A stretch of DNA of 64,000 nt from UBA7359 sp963976795 (GCA_963976795.1 CAXBLT010000005.1:62001-126000), one strand, 5' to 3'; shown: positions 25,346 to 35,068, counted from the stretch's first letter. Notes: generated by a model from the sequence alone, not told the origin. Translations and numbers: made by a program.

Positions 25346-26926
25346 ATGAACCAATTACCTATAAGAAAAACCTCACATGGAGATGAGATTGAAACTCGTC
25401 CACTTTACATTGAAGAGTGGCTCGATTCGCTGCCTTATATAGACTTCAAAAAAACCAGCGCGTTACTCTATGAAGCATTAGTCGCAACGAATAAAACAAC
25501 CATTAAATCTGCTACTCGCATTGAATTAGTCGAGCTGTACAACCGCCCTTATCAATATTATGTTGAATCACAAATCAAGGCAGGGGCACAGCATACCTTA
25601 CAGACGATAGATGCTATGCAAAGCCAGGTCTCTCAAATGAAGCAAATTGCAGTTGCACTAAGTTTTGCTTGTAAATTGGCTTTTGATACCGCTCTAAACA
25701 AAAAGACACTGTGGAAACAATCAAAACCACCCGTCGAAGCTATGCTCATGTCGATGAATTATTTATCACATGCCCTGGTTTTCAGTTTTCTGGAATATGC
25801 GCCCGTACCCAAAAATGTCTGGCAGCAACTTAATTTTATTTATGACTTTGCTGAATCCATAGAACGCCATAAAAAAACATATTCGATCCCGGGCGCAAAC
25901 AATAAAAACATAATCACTTCAATAGATCACACTTTCAAAAAAATCATAATGGCGTCACTGGTTGATCCCCACCATTTACCGTTTGGTGCAATTTGGGAGA
26001 TCTATGACCAGCTTGATACATGGGCCGAGTACACACAAATAACTCCTATGCGAGCTGTGCCAAATACTACGGGGCATTTTGTGTTCGACTTGAAAACTGA
26101 CGACAAACCTATACCTTTAGCCAAGTTCAACCCGGACAAATCAAATGACAACAATCGATTGCTCGATTCGAATCCACTTGAAAACCTGATTCAAAAACAG
26201 ATCGATTTACTGAAGATGGAACAACAAATAGATAAGTCAATCGTACTGTCTCCGTTCTATGCAAAGTCTTTATTATCCCACATGCTCAAAGCTTGGGGAT
26301 TACCGCCAAAACGATATTTCCCAAGGAAAGCAAAATCTGGTCACCTGAATATTGTAGTTGGCGTTAATGCAATTTATTACTTCCTAAACAAAGGTAACGC
26401 ATTCAATGACAATATTATTTCTGATAATGCTGATGAAATCGATGTGTCAGAAAGCCCAACTGCCCCCCCCTCTCAAGTTAACTATATACCTGAAAGCTGG
26501 CGCGTCGTTGATCAAGGTTCGGGCGGGTATGCAATTATCAGAGACGAAAAACCTAAAAAAGCTATTCGTGTTGGTGACCTCGTTGGTATCAACAACAATG
26601 CAGCAGAAGACCATTGGAGCATTGGTGTAGTCCGATGGTTAATGGTCAGCAAGGGAATACATAAAGTTGGCTTACAAATAATATCTGATGCGGCAAAACC
26701 AATCGCTCTATGCGCACTGACTGGTAGTCAAACTGATAGGGAATTAAAACCGGCATTTATGATGGACAATAACTCTCAACAGCGCTCAATAATTGCTAAA
26801 AAAGGTCTTTATGTGGCAAACCGAGAAATGCAAATAACGAATGAAGATAAAAAAGAATTGATCGTCGCGGGCGATCTAAATGAGTCTAGTATCTCTTATG
26901 AAGTTTTCAACTTTAAAAAGAAATAA
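25346..26926 (+). CDS. Uncharacterised 526-residue cytoplasmic protein, possible PilZ-like C-terminal module
   Basis: I do not recognise a named family. There is no signal peptide or membrane helix. Residues 1-380 are mostly helical with a coiled-coil-like part (HTLQTIDAMQSQVSQMKQIAVAL, 78-100). After a low-complexity linker (about 370-385, SPTAPPS) comes a beta-rich module: WRVVDQGSGGYAI, IRVGDLVGINN, HWSIGVVRWLMVSKGIHKVGLQII. That order (D-x-S-x-x-G followed by VGxLxG and W-x-IGxVRW) recalls PilZ-type c-di-GMP receptors, but the N-terminal RxxxR of PilZ is not clear, so the assignment is tentative. It is monocistronic, convergent with yihY. Confidence 0.6.
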   Translation: MNQLPIRKTSHGDEIETRPLYIEEWLDSLPYIDFKKTSALLYEALVATNKTTIKSATRIELVELYNRPYQYYVESQIKAGAQHTLQTIDAMQSQVSQMKQIAVALSFACKLAFDTALNKKTLWKQSKPPVEAMLMSMNYLSHALVFSFLEYAPVPKNVWQQLNFIYDFAESIERHKKTYSIPGANNKNIITSIDHTFKKIIMASLVDPHHLPFGAIWEIYDQLDTWAEYTQITPMRAVPNTTGHFVFDLKTDDKPIPLAKFNPDKSNDNNRLLDSNPLENLIQKQIDLLKMEQQIDKSIVLSPFYAKSLLSHMLKAWGLPPKRYFPRKAKSGHLNIVVGVNAIYYFLNKGNAFNDNIISDNADEIDVSESPTAPPSQVNYIPESWRVVDQGSGGYAIIRDEKPKKAIRVGDLVGINNNAAEDHWSIGVVRWLMVSKGIHKVGLQIISDAAKPIALCALTGSQTDRELKPAFMMDNNSQQRSIIAKKGLYVANREMQITNEDKKELIVAGDLNESSISYEVFNFKKK

Positions 26927-26940
26927 CGTCGCTTTAAGAT

Positions 26941-28245
26941 TTATATCTGAGTTTGAATATCAGATAAACCCGACACATCAATACCTTTAAAAAATACTGC
27001 AATTGGCACAGATAGATGTCCTTCAACCTGTTTATGGTAGTCATTTAAGTGTGATTTCAAATTATTAGATAATGGATCCTTTTTCAATTCATTCTCGGTG
27101 ACTGGTAAACGTACGGGTAATATTTTATGCAGATCAAATAAGCATGTTTCTTTCAGGTCTTTGGACAATAACCAATTCCCATTACTCTCATTTACCCATT
27201 TGTGTCTTTTCAAGAGTTCAAGCAAATCATTAATTTGATAATGTGGTAACAAAACTAGTCCCTTTCTTAGTTGCGATATAGATAAAGCACGGCCTTCTTT
27301 CTGTGCCTGATGTAAACATTCAAGCACATGCAGTACATCAACAAAATTCCAGCCACCCTTACTTCTGTTTTCAACCTCATCCTGCAACCGAAATGAAGAC
27401 AGGCAGAAGGTGATATGTGCACCAAATAATACAATTATCCAGGAGACATAAATCCATATCAAAAAAAGTGGCACAATTGCGATTGCACCATAGATATTTT
27501 CATAACTCGGCATTTCTTTAACATAGATGCCAAACCCATATTTGGCTAACTCAAATAGAACAGCACAAATGACCCCACCTATCGCAGCATGTCTCTTGGA
27601 AACATGGCAATTGGGCACTAAAACATACAGAAGCGTAAATGCCGTTGTCGTTGTTAAGAAGGGCAGCCAACTAAGAAGACGTGATTTTAAATCTAAAGAA
27701 GAATCAACATCTATAACGACAGGCAATGACAATAAATATGATGTTGACGCCAGACCAACACCGATTAAAACCGGGCCCATGGTTAAAACCGCCCAATATA
27801 CCAATAAGCGCGCCACAGGATTTCTGCTATTTTTAACAAACCAGATCCTGTTGAACGCATTGTCAATGGTTGCCATAAGCATAATGGCGATGAGTACTAA
27901 AACCATGATGCCACTAATCGTAAGCTCGGATGCCTTGGTTGAGAATTCGCCTATATATCCCTGTATAGCCATCCCAAATTCAGGTACAAAATTATTAAAA
28001 GCAAAGTCTTGTATGGCACCGGAAAATTCTTGCAGTACAGAAATCTTTCCAAACAAACCAAACATAACAGTCACTAATGGGACAATTGAAAGGAGCGTTG
28101 TATACGCCAGCGAAGAAGCTGTTTGCATCCCACGCAAATTATAAAAATGACGCAGAAAAAACCGACAAAAGTAAAAGATCTTTATCAAGCCAGTTTTAAT
28201 AAAATTAACAATTTTTTCCGGCATTTCACCAGTGGAATTTGTCAT
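26941..28245 (-). CDS. YihY/BrkB family inner membrane protein
   Basis: 434 residues. Six membrane helices lie in residues 30-290, with the family motifs RGMQTASSLAYTTLLSIVPL (39-58), IYGAIAIVPLFLIWIYVSWIIVLFGA and HVSKRHAAIGG. A soluble C-terminal extension of about 130 residues (VEDVLHVLECLHQAQKEGRALSISQLRKGL...) resembles a winged-helix fold. YihY proteins were once called RNase BN, but that activity belongs to another gene; their function is unknown. The extended C-terminus is common in gammaproteobacterial members. It is convergent with the 526-residue gene and divergent from arsC. Confidence 0.92.
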   Translation of the reverse strand: MTNSTGEMPEKIVNFIKTGLIKIFYFCRFFLRHFYNLRGMQTASSLAYTTLLSIVPLVTVMFGLFGKISVLQEFSGAIQDFAFNNFVPEFGMAIQGYIGEFSTKASELTISGIMVLVLIAIMLMATIDNAFNRIWFVKNSRNPVARLLVYWAVLTMGPVLIGVGLASTSYLLSLPVVIDVDSSLDLKSRLLSWLPFLTTTTAFTLLYVLVPNCHVSKRHAAIGGVICAVLFELAKYGFGIYVKEMPSYENIYGAIAIVPLFLIWIYVSWIIVLFGAHITFCLSSFRLQDEVENRSKGGWNFVDVLHVLECLHQAQKEGRALSISQLRKGLVLLPHYQINDLLELLKRHKWVNESNGNWLLSKDLKETCLFDLHKILPVRLPVTENELKKDPLSNNLKSHLNDYHKQVEGHLSVPIAVFFKGIDVSGLSDIQTQI

Positions 28246-28337
28246 AATAATATATTTTAGTTATCACGATTGGATACATTCCAGCGTATCATTGTCATAA
28301 TGAGTCCTGAAATTAAATATACAGTAATGGAGCCATC

Positions 28338-28685
28338 ATGAAAGCAACAATCTATCATAACCCACGTTGTTCCAAATCCAGACAAACGCTTGCACTGCTT
28401 GAGGATAAGGGTCTTGATCTGGAAATTATTGAATATCTGAAAACACCGCCAGACCAACAGGCACTTGTAGATATCCTTAATAAACTGGACATGTCCCCGT
28501 CTGATTTAATGAGGAAAGGCGAATCAGTCTATAAAGAGCTCAATCTCGATAGTATGCTCGACGACACTAAAGCTTTATTGGGTGCCATGACAGAAAACCC
28601 TATTCTGATTGAACGCCCCATCGTCGTAGCCAATGGAAAAGCCGCCATAGGTAGACCTCCTGAATCAGTCCTCAATATTCTTTGA
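28338..28685 (+). CDS. arsC: Arsenate reductase, glutaredoxin-dependent (ArsC family)
   Basis: 115 residues with the catalytic motif HNPRCSKSR (Cys at about 12) and the arsenate-binding basic residues in MTENPILIERPIVV (about 88-101). The family reduces arsenate to arsenite using glutathione and glutaredoxin, forming a thioredoxin-like fold. The typical length is about 115-140. No arsenic regulator or efflux pump is nearby, so it may instead belong to the YfgD-like housekeeping members that sit next to wrbA or hda. A good GGAGCC precedes the ATG. Confidence 0.93.
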   Translation: MKATIYHNPRCSKSRQTLALLEDKGLDLEIIEYLKTPPDQQALVDILNKLDMSPSDLMRKGESVYKELNLDSMLDDTKALLGAMTENPILIERPIVVANGKAAIGRPPESVLNIL

Positions 28686-28686
28686 A

Positions 28687-29283
28687 ATGATACAAATTCT
28701 TGTCCTCTATTATAGCCGCAGTGGCAGTGTCACTGAGATGGCACGCCATATTGCGCGCGGAATAGAGTCCGTAGCTGACTGCGAAGCTAATCTACGAACT
28801 GTACCTGCGGTCTCTGCGACCTCTGAAAGTGTCGAATCAGAAATTCCTGAATCTGGTGCACCCTATGCCACACATGAAGATTTGGTGAATTGTGATGGTC
28901 TTGCATTAGGAAGCCCAACCCGGTTTGGCAATATGGCATCAGCAATGAAATATTTTATAGACTCAACTTCAGATATTTGGGTCTCTGGTGGCCTTGCTGG
29001 AAAACCAGCTACCGTCTTTAGTTCAACAGCCAGCCTGCACGGCGGACAAGAAACAACGCTGCTATCAATGATGTTACCGTTGATGCATCACGGGATGTTG
29101 TTGGTAGGTCTGCCTTATACCGAGTCGGGCTTATTTAGTAACGAAGGAGGCGGTACGCCGTATGGTGCCACCCATGTCGCTGGCGATCAAAATCAGTACC
29201 CCGTCAGCGAAAATGAAAAGAAGCTTTGCTTTGCAGCAGGAAAACGACTGGCTGATATTGCCAAAAAGTTAAAGACTAACTAA
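28687..29283 (+). CDS. wrbA: NAD(P)H:quinone oxidoreductase, WrbA family flavoprotein
   Basis: 198 residues with the flavodoxin-like fold: phosphate loop YYSRSGSVTEMARHIARG (8-25), GSPTRFGNMASAMKYFID (about 78-95), and FSSTASLHGGQETTLLSMM (about 117-135), the FMN-site pattern of WrbA. It reduces quinones by two electrons. It starts one base after the arsC stop codon, forming an arsC-wrbA pair, and its end overlaps the convergent hda gene by 8 bases. Confidence 0.93.
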   Translation: MIQILVLYYSRSGSVTEMARHIARGIESVADCEANLRTVPAVSATSESVESEIPESGAPYATHEDLVNCDGLALGSPTRFGNMASAMKYFIDSTSDIWVSGGLAGKPATVFSSTASLHGGQETTLLSMMLPLMHHGMLLVGLPYTESGLFSNEGGGTPYGATHVAGDQNQYPVSENEKKLCFAAGKRLADIAKKLKTN

Positions 29284-29983
29284 TCAATTCTTTTACAAAC
29301 GGAATTGTTATCTTTCGTTTGGCAGCTAACGAAGCGTGATCGATTTTATCAAGTATACCCATCAACGTACTCATATCGCGGTCAACCCGTCGAATAATAA
29401 ATTCAATCACATCATCACTGAGTTCAAACGAGCGAAGCTCTGCTTTTTGTTTTAAGATTTGAATCTTCAATTCATCGCTGGGTGGCTTAATCTGGAAAAC
29501 CTGATCCCAACTCAACCTGGACTTCAGATCATCAACCTCGAGAAGAATATTTGTCGGCGATATATTGGAACTCATTACCAAGGAATGCTCATTATCACGT
29601 AACTCATTGTAGAGCCATACCAATCCTTGCTGCCATTCACGATGACCAATAATACATTCGAGATCATCGATACAAAGTATATCCAAGTCTCCTAGATCAT
29701 GTAGAATTTCAACGCTGATATCACTAAGCTGCTTAAGAGGGATATAAGCGGCATGCAAGTTTAGCTCATCCGCTTGTTTTGACAGCGCTTGTAAAAGATG
29801 CGTCTTACCTATTCCCTTCGAGCCCCAGATATAGAGTCTGTGTGGCTTTTCATTACTAGCTATCGATTTTAATAGATGCAACAGGTTTTGATTCTCACCT
29901 TGTAAATACGTAGCAAGGTCATATTGCTGATTATTTCCAAACTGAAATGGTATCTGTGTGACAGATGAAGAATCTGCGATCAT
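29276..29983 (-). CDS. hda: DnaA regulatory inactivator Hda
   Basis: 235 residues, a DnaA-like AAA+ ATPase lacking the DnaA DNA-binding domain. The N-terminal clamp-binding region (QIPFQFG) is followed by Walker A in WGSKGIGKTHLLQA (about 53-66), Walker B in LDILCIDDLECI (about 98-109), and sensor regions. With the DNA-loaded sliding clamp it stimulates ATP hydrolysis by DnaA to prevent re-initiation. It follows perM with a 4-base overlap. The order purM, DUF2066, perM, hda is a widespread gammaproteobacterial synteny. Confidence 0.95.
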   Translation of the reverse strand: MIADSSSVTQIPFQFGNNQQYDLATYLQGENQNLLHLLKSIASNEKPHRLYIWGSKGIGKTHLLQALSKQADELNLHAAYIPLKQLSDISVEILHDLGDLDILCIDDLECIIGHREWQQGLVWLYNELRDNEHSLVMSSNISPTNILLEVDDLKSRLSWDQVFQIKPPSDELKIQILKQKAELRSFELSDDVIEFIIRRVDRDMSTLMGILDKIDHASLAAKRKITIPFVKELIS

Positions 29984-31044
29984 GGGGTATAAAAACTACT
30001 ATTTAAATATTGCTCATGAAAATATCTTAACAAGACGGTAATTATTGCAGCCGCAGGTAAAGCAACCAGCATCCCGAAAAGACCAAATAGTTGCGCGCCT
30101 GCCATAACTGCGAATATCACTGCGACTGGATGAAGTCCAATGCGGTCCCCAATTAATAAAGGTGTAAGCACCATGCCTTCGAGCATTTGCCCAAAGCCAA
30201 AAACGATTAAAACATAGATAATATGGAGTACATCATGAAACTGCATAAGCGCAGCGATTCCCGCAATCAAAATACCAACGATAAAACCAAGGTAGGGAAC
30301 AAAACTCACTAATCCCGCAGACAAACCAATCAACAATGAAAACTCAAGCCCGATAACCCATAAGCCAATGCTATAAAAAAAACCCTGTGCAAACATTACC
30401 AGGAGTTGCCCTCTAAAAAACTCTGACAAAACAGCATCGCAGTCTTTCGTTAAATGAGTTACAACGCGCTCATACTTTCGGGGAATCAGTTCTCTAACTC
30501 TGGCAACAAGGTGATCCCAATCTCTAAGCAGATAAAAAGTAACTACCGGAATCAACAAGAGATAACTAAACCAGAGTAATATTAATTGACCAGAAGCAGA
30601 AATCTCCGCAATGAATTTTGTACCAAAACTACCGAATGTTTGCCACTGGCCCAGCAAAGATTTCTTTAATTGATTCAAATCAATGCTGTTCAAATCCAGT
30701 CCAAACCGTTGCGATAACCATGGCAAAAAGCCTGTTTGTATCCAATCAATCATTTCGGGGATTCGGATAAACAAACGCCTGATTTGCTCTTCTATCAATG
30801 GAAAAACGATCAAGAAGAAACACACCCCAATAATCAGCATCAAGACAAAGACAAAAACAACGGAAACAGTCCGTGAAAACTTTATTGTCTCCAATCTATC
30901 TACAGCAGGGTCACCAATATAGGCAAGAAAAGCGCTCATCAGGAAAGGCGTTAATATAGGGGCAAGTAGATATAATAAATATCCGGAGAGTATTAATACT
31001 GCTAGTATTAACCATTTCTGGGCATCGGTTATTTGTGGACTCAT
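29980..31044 (-). CDS. perM: AI-2E family transporter / PerM-like permease
   Basis: 354 residues with about eight membrane helices. Two N-terminal helices (LSGYLLYLLAPILTPFLMSAFLAYIGDP) precede a long hydrophilic stretch with LPWLSQRFGLDLNS, and then the family core (FYLLRDWDHL, EFFRGQLLVMFAQGFFYSIGL, GLVSFVPYLGFIVGILIAGIAAL, LTPLLIGDRIGLHPVAVIFAVMAG). PerM-type members are putative permeases of unknown substrate. Its ATG overlaps the DUF2066 gene by 4 bases, and it is coupled to hda. Confidence 0.92.
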   Translation of the reverse strand: MSPQITDAQKWLILAVLILSGYLLYLLAPILTPFLMSAFLAYIGDPAVDRLETIKFSRTVSVVFVFVLMLIIGVCFFLIVFPLIEEQIRRLFIRIPEMIDWIQTGFLPWLSQRFGLDLNSIDLNQLKKSLLGQWQTFGSFGTKFIAEISASGQLILLWFSYLLLIPVVTFYLLRDWDHLVARVRELIPRKYERVVTHLTKDCDAVLSEFFRGQLLVMFAQGFFYSIGLWVIGLEFSLLIGLSAGLVSFVPYLGFIVGILIAGIAALMQFHDVLHIIYVLIVFGFGQMLEGMVLTPLLIGDRIGLHPVAVIFAVMAGAQLFGLFGMLVALPAAAIITVLLRYFHEQYLNSSFYTP

Positions 31045-32087
31045 CTCGGCAATAGACGATAGATTAACTGTTCATCATTATTAACCAACTCGAGCGTCTT
31101 ACCCAGTGTAATAGACTGATCAATCGCAGCTAGTCCGCCTCGGTTGACTAAGGTAAACATAACATTATTTCTAAAAACACGTTTAACCTGAACTGAACTA
31201 ATAGATTGAACAGACTCCAGATACGATAAGGCTCTGGCATATTTATCCAGATCATCTATATCTGTCACTAACAATTCGATGACCTCTGAAACAGATGAAC
31301 CAATATTTGCATATTGTGAGGCGATTCTATCTGCGAGTTCGTCAATGCCTTCTTTCAAAACTATCTCGGCTAATTCACCCTGACTAGCCCAACTCTCAGT
31401 CTGATCATTGATATAGGCCGTCCATTTCGACTCCCAAAGATTTGGCAATACCTGAATGATCTTTGCTGTCAAGATAACGTCAGCTTGATAACGATCCGAT
31501 GCTTTTGAGATTGGATCTATAAAACCGCCCCATACATCACTTATGCTTATTTGTGAGCTATCTTCGAGATCAAGTAATGGAAACAACAATGATAGACCTC
31601 TGGCCGCCGCACCCGCATCTAACATATTTAAATACTCAGGTCTTTCTTCAAAACTCACAAGCCGACGAGTTTCATTTTGTTCGTAAGCTAACCAAACCAA
31701 TATCGATGGCCGCTCCTGCCCCCATACAGTTAACCCATAGCTTCTAAGCCCATCGTTTAAAGCTATTTCATCAAATTGGACCAAAAGCTCCGTAGACTGA
31801 CCAACTGATTCTTTCGAATTGTCTGCTTGACGATACCGAAATTGTTGCACGAATCGTTCTGGACGTTCGATCAGTGGAACAATATCGCTGCTGTTTCTGA
31901 TATTTCTATTCCCAGTCAGCTTAACCAGAACCTGAATCAGCGCCTGTTTTATGGCAGGATTGCGTTTCGAGGCAGATTCATCAGGAACAGGTACCGTGGC
32001 TTGATAAAGACCGGAGACTTGAATCGCATGGGCATATTGAGCCAGAAGGACAAATAAAAACAGGCAAACTGTTATTCTAAATTTCAT
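31041..32087 (-). CDS. DUF2066 domain-containing secreted protein
   Basis: 348 residues from the ATG at 32087; a longer in-frame reading to 32105 would need TTG and is less likely. A signal peptide (MKFRITVCLFLFVLLAQYAHA) is followed by the DUF2066 fold (QVSGLYQATVPVPDESASKRNPAIKQALIQVLVKLTGN), typical of this family located between purM and perM. The function is unknown; the periplasmic location is inferred. The last residues are coupled to perM. It is divergent from purM, so a promoter should lie in the 352-base gap. Confidence 0.9.
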   Translation of the reverse strand: MKFRITVCLFLFVLLAQYAHAIQVSGLYQATVPVPDESASKRNPAIKQALIQVLVKLTGNRNIRNSSDIVPLIERPERFVQQFRYRQADNSKESVGQSTELLVQFDEIALNDGLRSYGLTVWGQERPSILVWLAYEQNETRRLVSFEERPEYLNMLDAGAAARGLSLLFPLLDLEDSSQISISDVWGGFIDPISKASDRYQADVILTAKIIQVLPNLWESKWTAYINDQTESWASQGELAEIVLKEGIDELADRIASQYANIGSSVSEVIELLVTDIDDLDKYARALSYLESVQSISSVQVKRVFRNNVMFTLVNRGGLAAIDQSITLGKTLELVNNDEQLIYRLLPR

Positions 32088-32353
32088 GTTGAGCACGCTA
32101 AGCAAGACTTGTCTTTAAGTCAAGGATTGCGAGAAGGTGGCGACACCGATACCATAGCCATTCTTGGAAACCTCTGTTGACCGATCCGATACCAAAATGA
32201 TGAATAACCTATATAATTTTAATATTTCACATGATTAGTAAGTACACCTACTCATTTAATTGCACTTTTTTCCGGTGTATCAACTTGCTAGCCAAAGGCT
32301 TACGTAGAATTACAGGTTCTTACCCCTGTAAAACCAGTATACAGTACGTTTTA

Positions 32354-32367
32354 CACATAATTATGTG
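32354..32367. promoter_or_regulatory. Perfect 14-bp palindrome in the purM upstream region
   Basis: The sequence CACATAATTATGTG is a perfect palindrome, 73 bases before the purM start, in the 352-base gap 32088-32439 between DUF2066 and purM. It does not match the E. coli PurR box. It could be an operator or a small hairpin. Elsewhere this gap shows only an A+T-rich stretch with TATAAT at about 32211-32216, without a good -35 partner. Confidence 0.35.
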
Positions 32368-32439
32368 CAGTTTCCTAGTCGGTACTAATACACCTGAAAA
32401 ACACATTTTCAAACACATCCAGTTGAGGTTTCAAGGATA

Positions 32440-33486
32440 ATGAATCAACCCACAGAAAAAAAACTTAGCTATGAAGACGCTGGCGTTAACATAGAACAAG
32501 GCAATGAACTGGTTAAACGCCTGAAAAAAACCGTAAGTAGTACACATCGAAAAGGAGTTATGGGCGGGCTTGGTGGTTTTGGAGCATTATTTGACCTTGG
32601 TTCATTGAATTATAAACACCCGGTACTAGTATCAGGCACCGATGGTGTAGGCACTAAAATTAAACTCGCCATTGATAATAACCGACATGAATCTATCGGA
32701 ATTGACCTGGTTGGCATGTGTGTCAACGACTTAATAGTACAAGGAGCAGATCCTTTGTTTTTCCTTGATTACTTTGCCTGTTCCAGTCTTGATGTTGATG
32801 TTGCTGAAACAGTGATTAAAGGCATCGCTGAAGGCTGTTCATTGGCAGGCTGTAGCCTTGTCGGGGGGGAAACAGCGGAAATGCCTGGCATGTATCAACC
32901 GGGCGAATATGACTTGGCAGGTTTTTGTGTTGGTGCCGTTGAAAAAGATGAAATAATAACGGGACAAAATGTATTAGCAGGAGACACGCTCATAGCCATT
33001 GCTTCGAGTGGTTGCCATTCAAATGGTTACTCTTTGATCAGGAAAATTATTGCGGACACTAATCAGGACTTGTCCCAAACACTAGACGGAAAACCCCTGT
33101 TAGACCACTTGCTTGAACCAACCCGAATCTATGTGAAACAAATCCTAGGCTTAATTAAAGAAGTCCCTGTAAAGGCTATTGCACATATTACTGGCGGTGG
33201 ATTAACTGAAAATATACCCCGTGTCATCCCTGAAGGTTTAGCTGTACAAATAGACACCGAGAGTTGGAAGTTACCCCCCATATTTGAGTGGCTACGTGAA
33301 AAAGGGAATATTGACTCTCGCGAAATGTATAAAACATTTAATTGTGGTGTAGGGATGATTGTTGCTACTACCCAAGCTGATAAAAACAATACATTAGATT
33401 ATTTAACAAGCATCAATGCACAAGCTTGGGAAATAGGAAAGATCAAGTCTGGCAAAAATACAAATAATCAGGTTACCTTTGAATAA
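32440..33486 (+). CDS. purM: Phosphoribosylformylglycinamidine cyclo-ligase (AIR synthetase)
   Basis: 348 residues, the standard length. Family motifs SYEDAGVNIEQGN, GTDGVGTKIKLA, GIDLVGMCVNDLIVQGADPLFFLDYFA and GGGLTENIPRV are all present, marking ATP binding and FGAM binding. It makes 5-aminoimidazole ribonucleotide in purine synthesis. A clear AAGGATA precedes the ATG. In most gammaproteobacteria purN follows directly; here the next gene is a membrane glycosyltransferase on the other strand, so purN is not in its expected place. Confidence 0.97.
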   Translation: MNQPTEKKLSYEDAGVNIEQGNELVKRLKKTVSSTHRKGVMGGLGGFGALFDLGSLNYKHPVLVSGTDGVGTKIKLAIDNNRHESIGIDLVGMCVNDLIVQGADPLFFLDYFACSSLDVDVAETVIKGIAEGCSLAGCSLVGGETAEMPGMYQPGEYDLAGFCVGAVEKDEIITGQNVLAGDTLIAIASSGCHSNGYSLIRKIIADTNQDLSQTLDGKPLLDHLLEPTRIYVKQILGLIKEVPVKAIAHITGGGLTENIPRVIPEGLAVQIDTESWKLPPIFEWLREKGNIDSREMYKTFNCGVGMIVATTQADKNNTLDYLTSINAQAWEIGKIKSGKNTNNQVTFE

Positions 33487-33511
33487 TTATTTTTAATAAT
33501 TAAGTAAAAAA

Positions 33512-35068
33512 TTAATCGTCAGGTTTATGAGAAAATTGATAGATATAAATACTGTTTCCAACGTAATCAATAGGCTCATATAACTTAAGCCAGTCAATAT
33601 GCTTATTATTCCAATAAGCGAGTTTTCGAGTATATATCAAATAATGTGTACTAATAGCGTAGATACCTTTACTTGGCTTAATTAACTCATGTCTTGGCAT
33701 TGGTCTAAAATATAAACCATATAACTCAGGGTTCATTGACCCAAAATACATTAAATTAATAGGCTCCTCTGGAGAATTATATTTTTGCCATTCTGCGAGC
33801 GCTAATAAATCCTGTCCCCAATCAATATTACTATCATCTAATAGATTTGGACCATTAATCGCCCCTCCAGCGGGAATATTAAAATAAGAAATATAATGTG
33901 GATAAGCAATCAATGTAACTATGATATTCGAAGTTAATAATGCGGCAAATATTATTGTTTTTAACCTGTTAGGTTTGCTATAAAAATAAACAATAGACAC
34001 ATATGAAAGTAAAAAAGGATAAACGGGCAGTATTCTGCGTAACCCTAAGTTTGTCAGATCAAAACAACAAACAAACATAGTAATACCAACAGGTGTTAAA
34101 AAATAAACAACTGTATCTCTATCGGGGCGTAAACGTAGCGTCTCATAGACAGAAAATATTATTAATAGTAATGTCGATACAGGCGTCTTAACAAGAAATG
34201 CGGCAAAATAATAATACCAGACTGGTTCGGAGAACACGTTTCCAAAAAGATACTGTTGATAATCTATCTTTCCAACATTATAAATTTTCGATATCCCATA
34301 TAAATAAAGCCAGGGTTTAAAACCATATCCAACACATATCACTAATAATATAATAAAAACTAAAAGTAATAATCCACGAAATACTTCTGTTTTATTTCGG
34401 TCATTGAGAAGAATCTCATACAAAACAAAGGTGAAGAAAATTGGCGCCAAGAGTAATGCTGTAAATTTACTCAATAAAGCAAGTCCTGTTACCAGGCCGC
34501 AAATAAGCCAGCGTTTGTAACCATTAGAACGTATTGCCAAATAAAAAGTATACACAGAAATAAACATGAATACCGCGCAACCAAAATCTGTAGTGGCTAA
34601 TTGACCATGTGCAATCAGATTTGGAGATAATGCAACCAAAGCTGAGGCGGCAATTGCAGGCAATGCCCCTGCCTGCGTTTTTACAAAAAAACCAACCATG
34701 ATTACCAACATAAAAAAAAGTAAATGCACTGGCATTCTGGATAAAAAGGTTATATCACCCAACTTATCTCTATTATGTTCGAGAAACATTTGAGCAAACG
34801 CTATTTGCCTCTCAGCGGCATAATTTGAATGTGAATAATCTGGCGACTTTAAATTCAGGAACTTCAATGGAAATGCTACTAAAGCTTGTAAAAAAGGTGG
34901 CGCTTCTGGATTAAGCTTTATTTCTTTGTGATCAAGATAACTATAACCAGATGCGATAAAGGTAGGCTCATCATATGTTAGCGACTTTGTTTTTGCTGCT
35001 GAAACAAGCAACAAGAAACTAAATATAGCAGCACCAATAATAATAAAATTTATTTTCTTTGACTGCAT
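33512..35068 (-). CDS. Membrane glycosyltransferase of GT-C fold (PMT/ArnT-like)
   Basis: 518 residues, about ten membrane helices. An acidic motif in the first external loop (LTYDEPTFIASGYSYL, about 30-45) and a second region of hydrophilic sequence (FAQMFLEHNRDKLGDITFLSRMPVHLL) fit GT-C enzymes that use polyprenyl-phosphate sugars, such as ArnT or protein mannosyltransferases. The C-terminal soluble part contains NLLDDSNIDWGQDLLALAEW, a motif seen in related bacterial proteins. It marks the left border of the polysaccharide island; it converges with purM 25 bases away. Acceptor and sugar donor are unknown. Confidence 0.8.
   Translation of the reverse strand: MQSKKINFIIIGAAIFSFLLLVSAAKTKSLTYDEPTFIASGYSYLDHKEIKLNPEAPPFLQALVAFPLKFLNLKSPDYSHSNYAAERQIAFAQMFLEHNRDKLGDITFLSRMPVHLLFFMLVIMVGFFVKTQAGALPAIAASALVALSPNLIAHGQLATTDFGCAVFMFISVYTFYLAIRSNGYKRWLICGLVTGLALLSKFTALLLAPIFFTFVLYEILLNDRNKTEVFRGLLLLVFIILLVICVGYGFKPWLYLYGISKIYNVGKIDYQQYLFGNVFSEPVWYYYFAAFLVKTPVSTLLLIIFSVYETLRLRPDRDTVVYFLTPVGITMFVCCFDLTNLGLRRILPVYPFLLSYVSIVYFYSKPNRLKTIIFAALLTSNIIVTLIAYPHYISYFNIPAGGAINGPNLLDDSNIDWGQDLLALAEWQKYNSPEEPINLMYFGSMNPELYGLYFRPMPRHELIKPSKGIYAISTHYLIYTRKLAYWNNKHIDWLKLYEPIDYVGNSIYIYQFSHKPDD

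Noticed and set aside
28338..28685. Arsenic-resistance operon
   Set aside because: Only arsC is present; no arsR, arsB/acr3 or other resistance genes, so I call a single reductase-family gene.
32231..32440. 69-residue plus-strand frame just before purM
   Set aside because: Ends inside the purM start region, no ribosome-binding site, composition like non-coding DNA.
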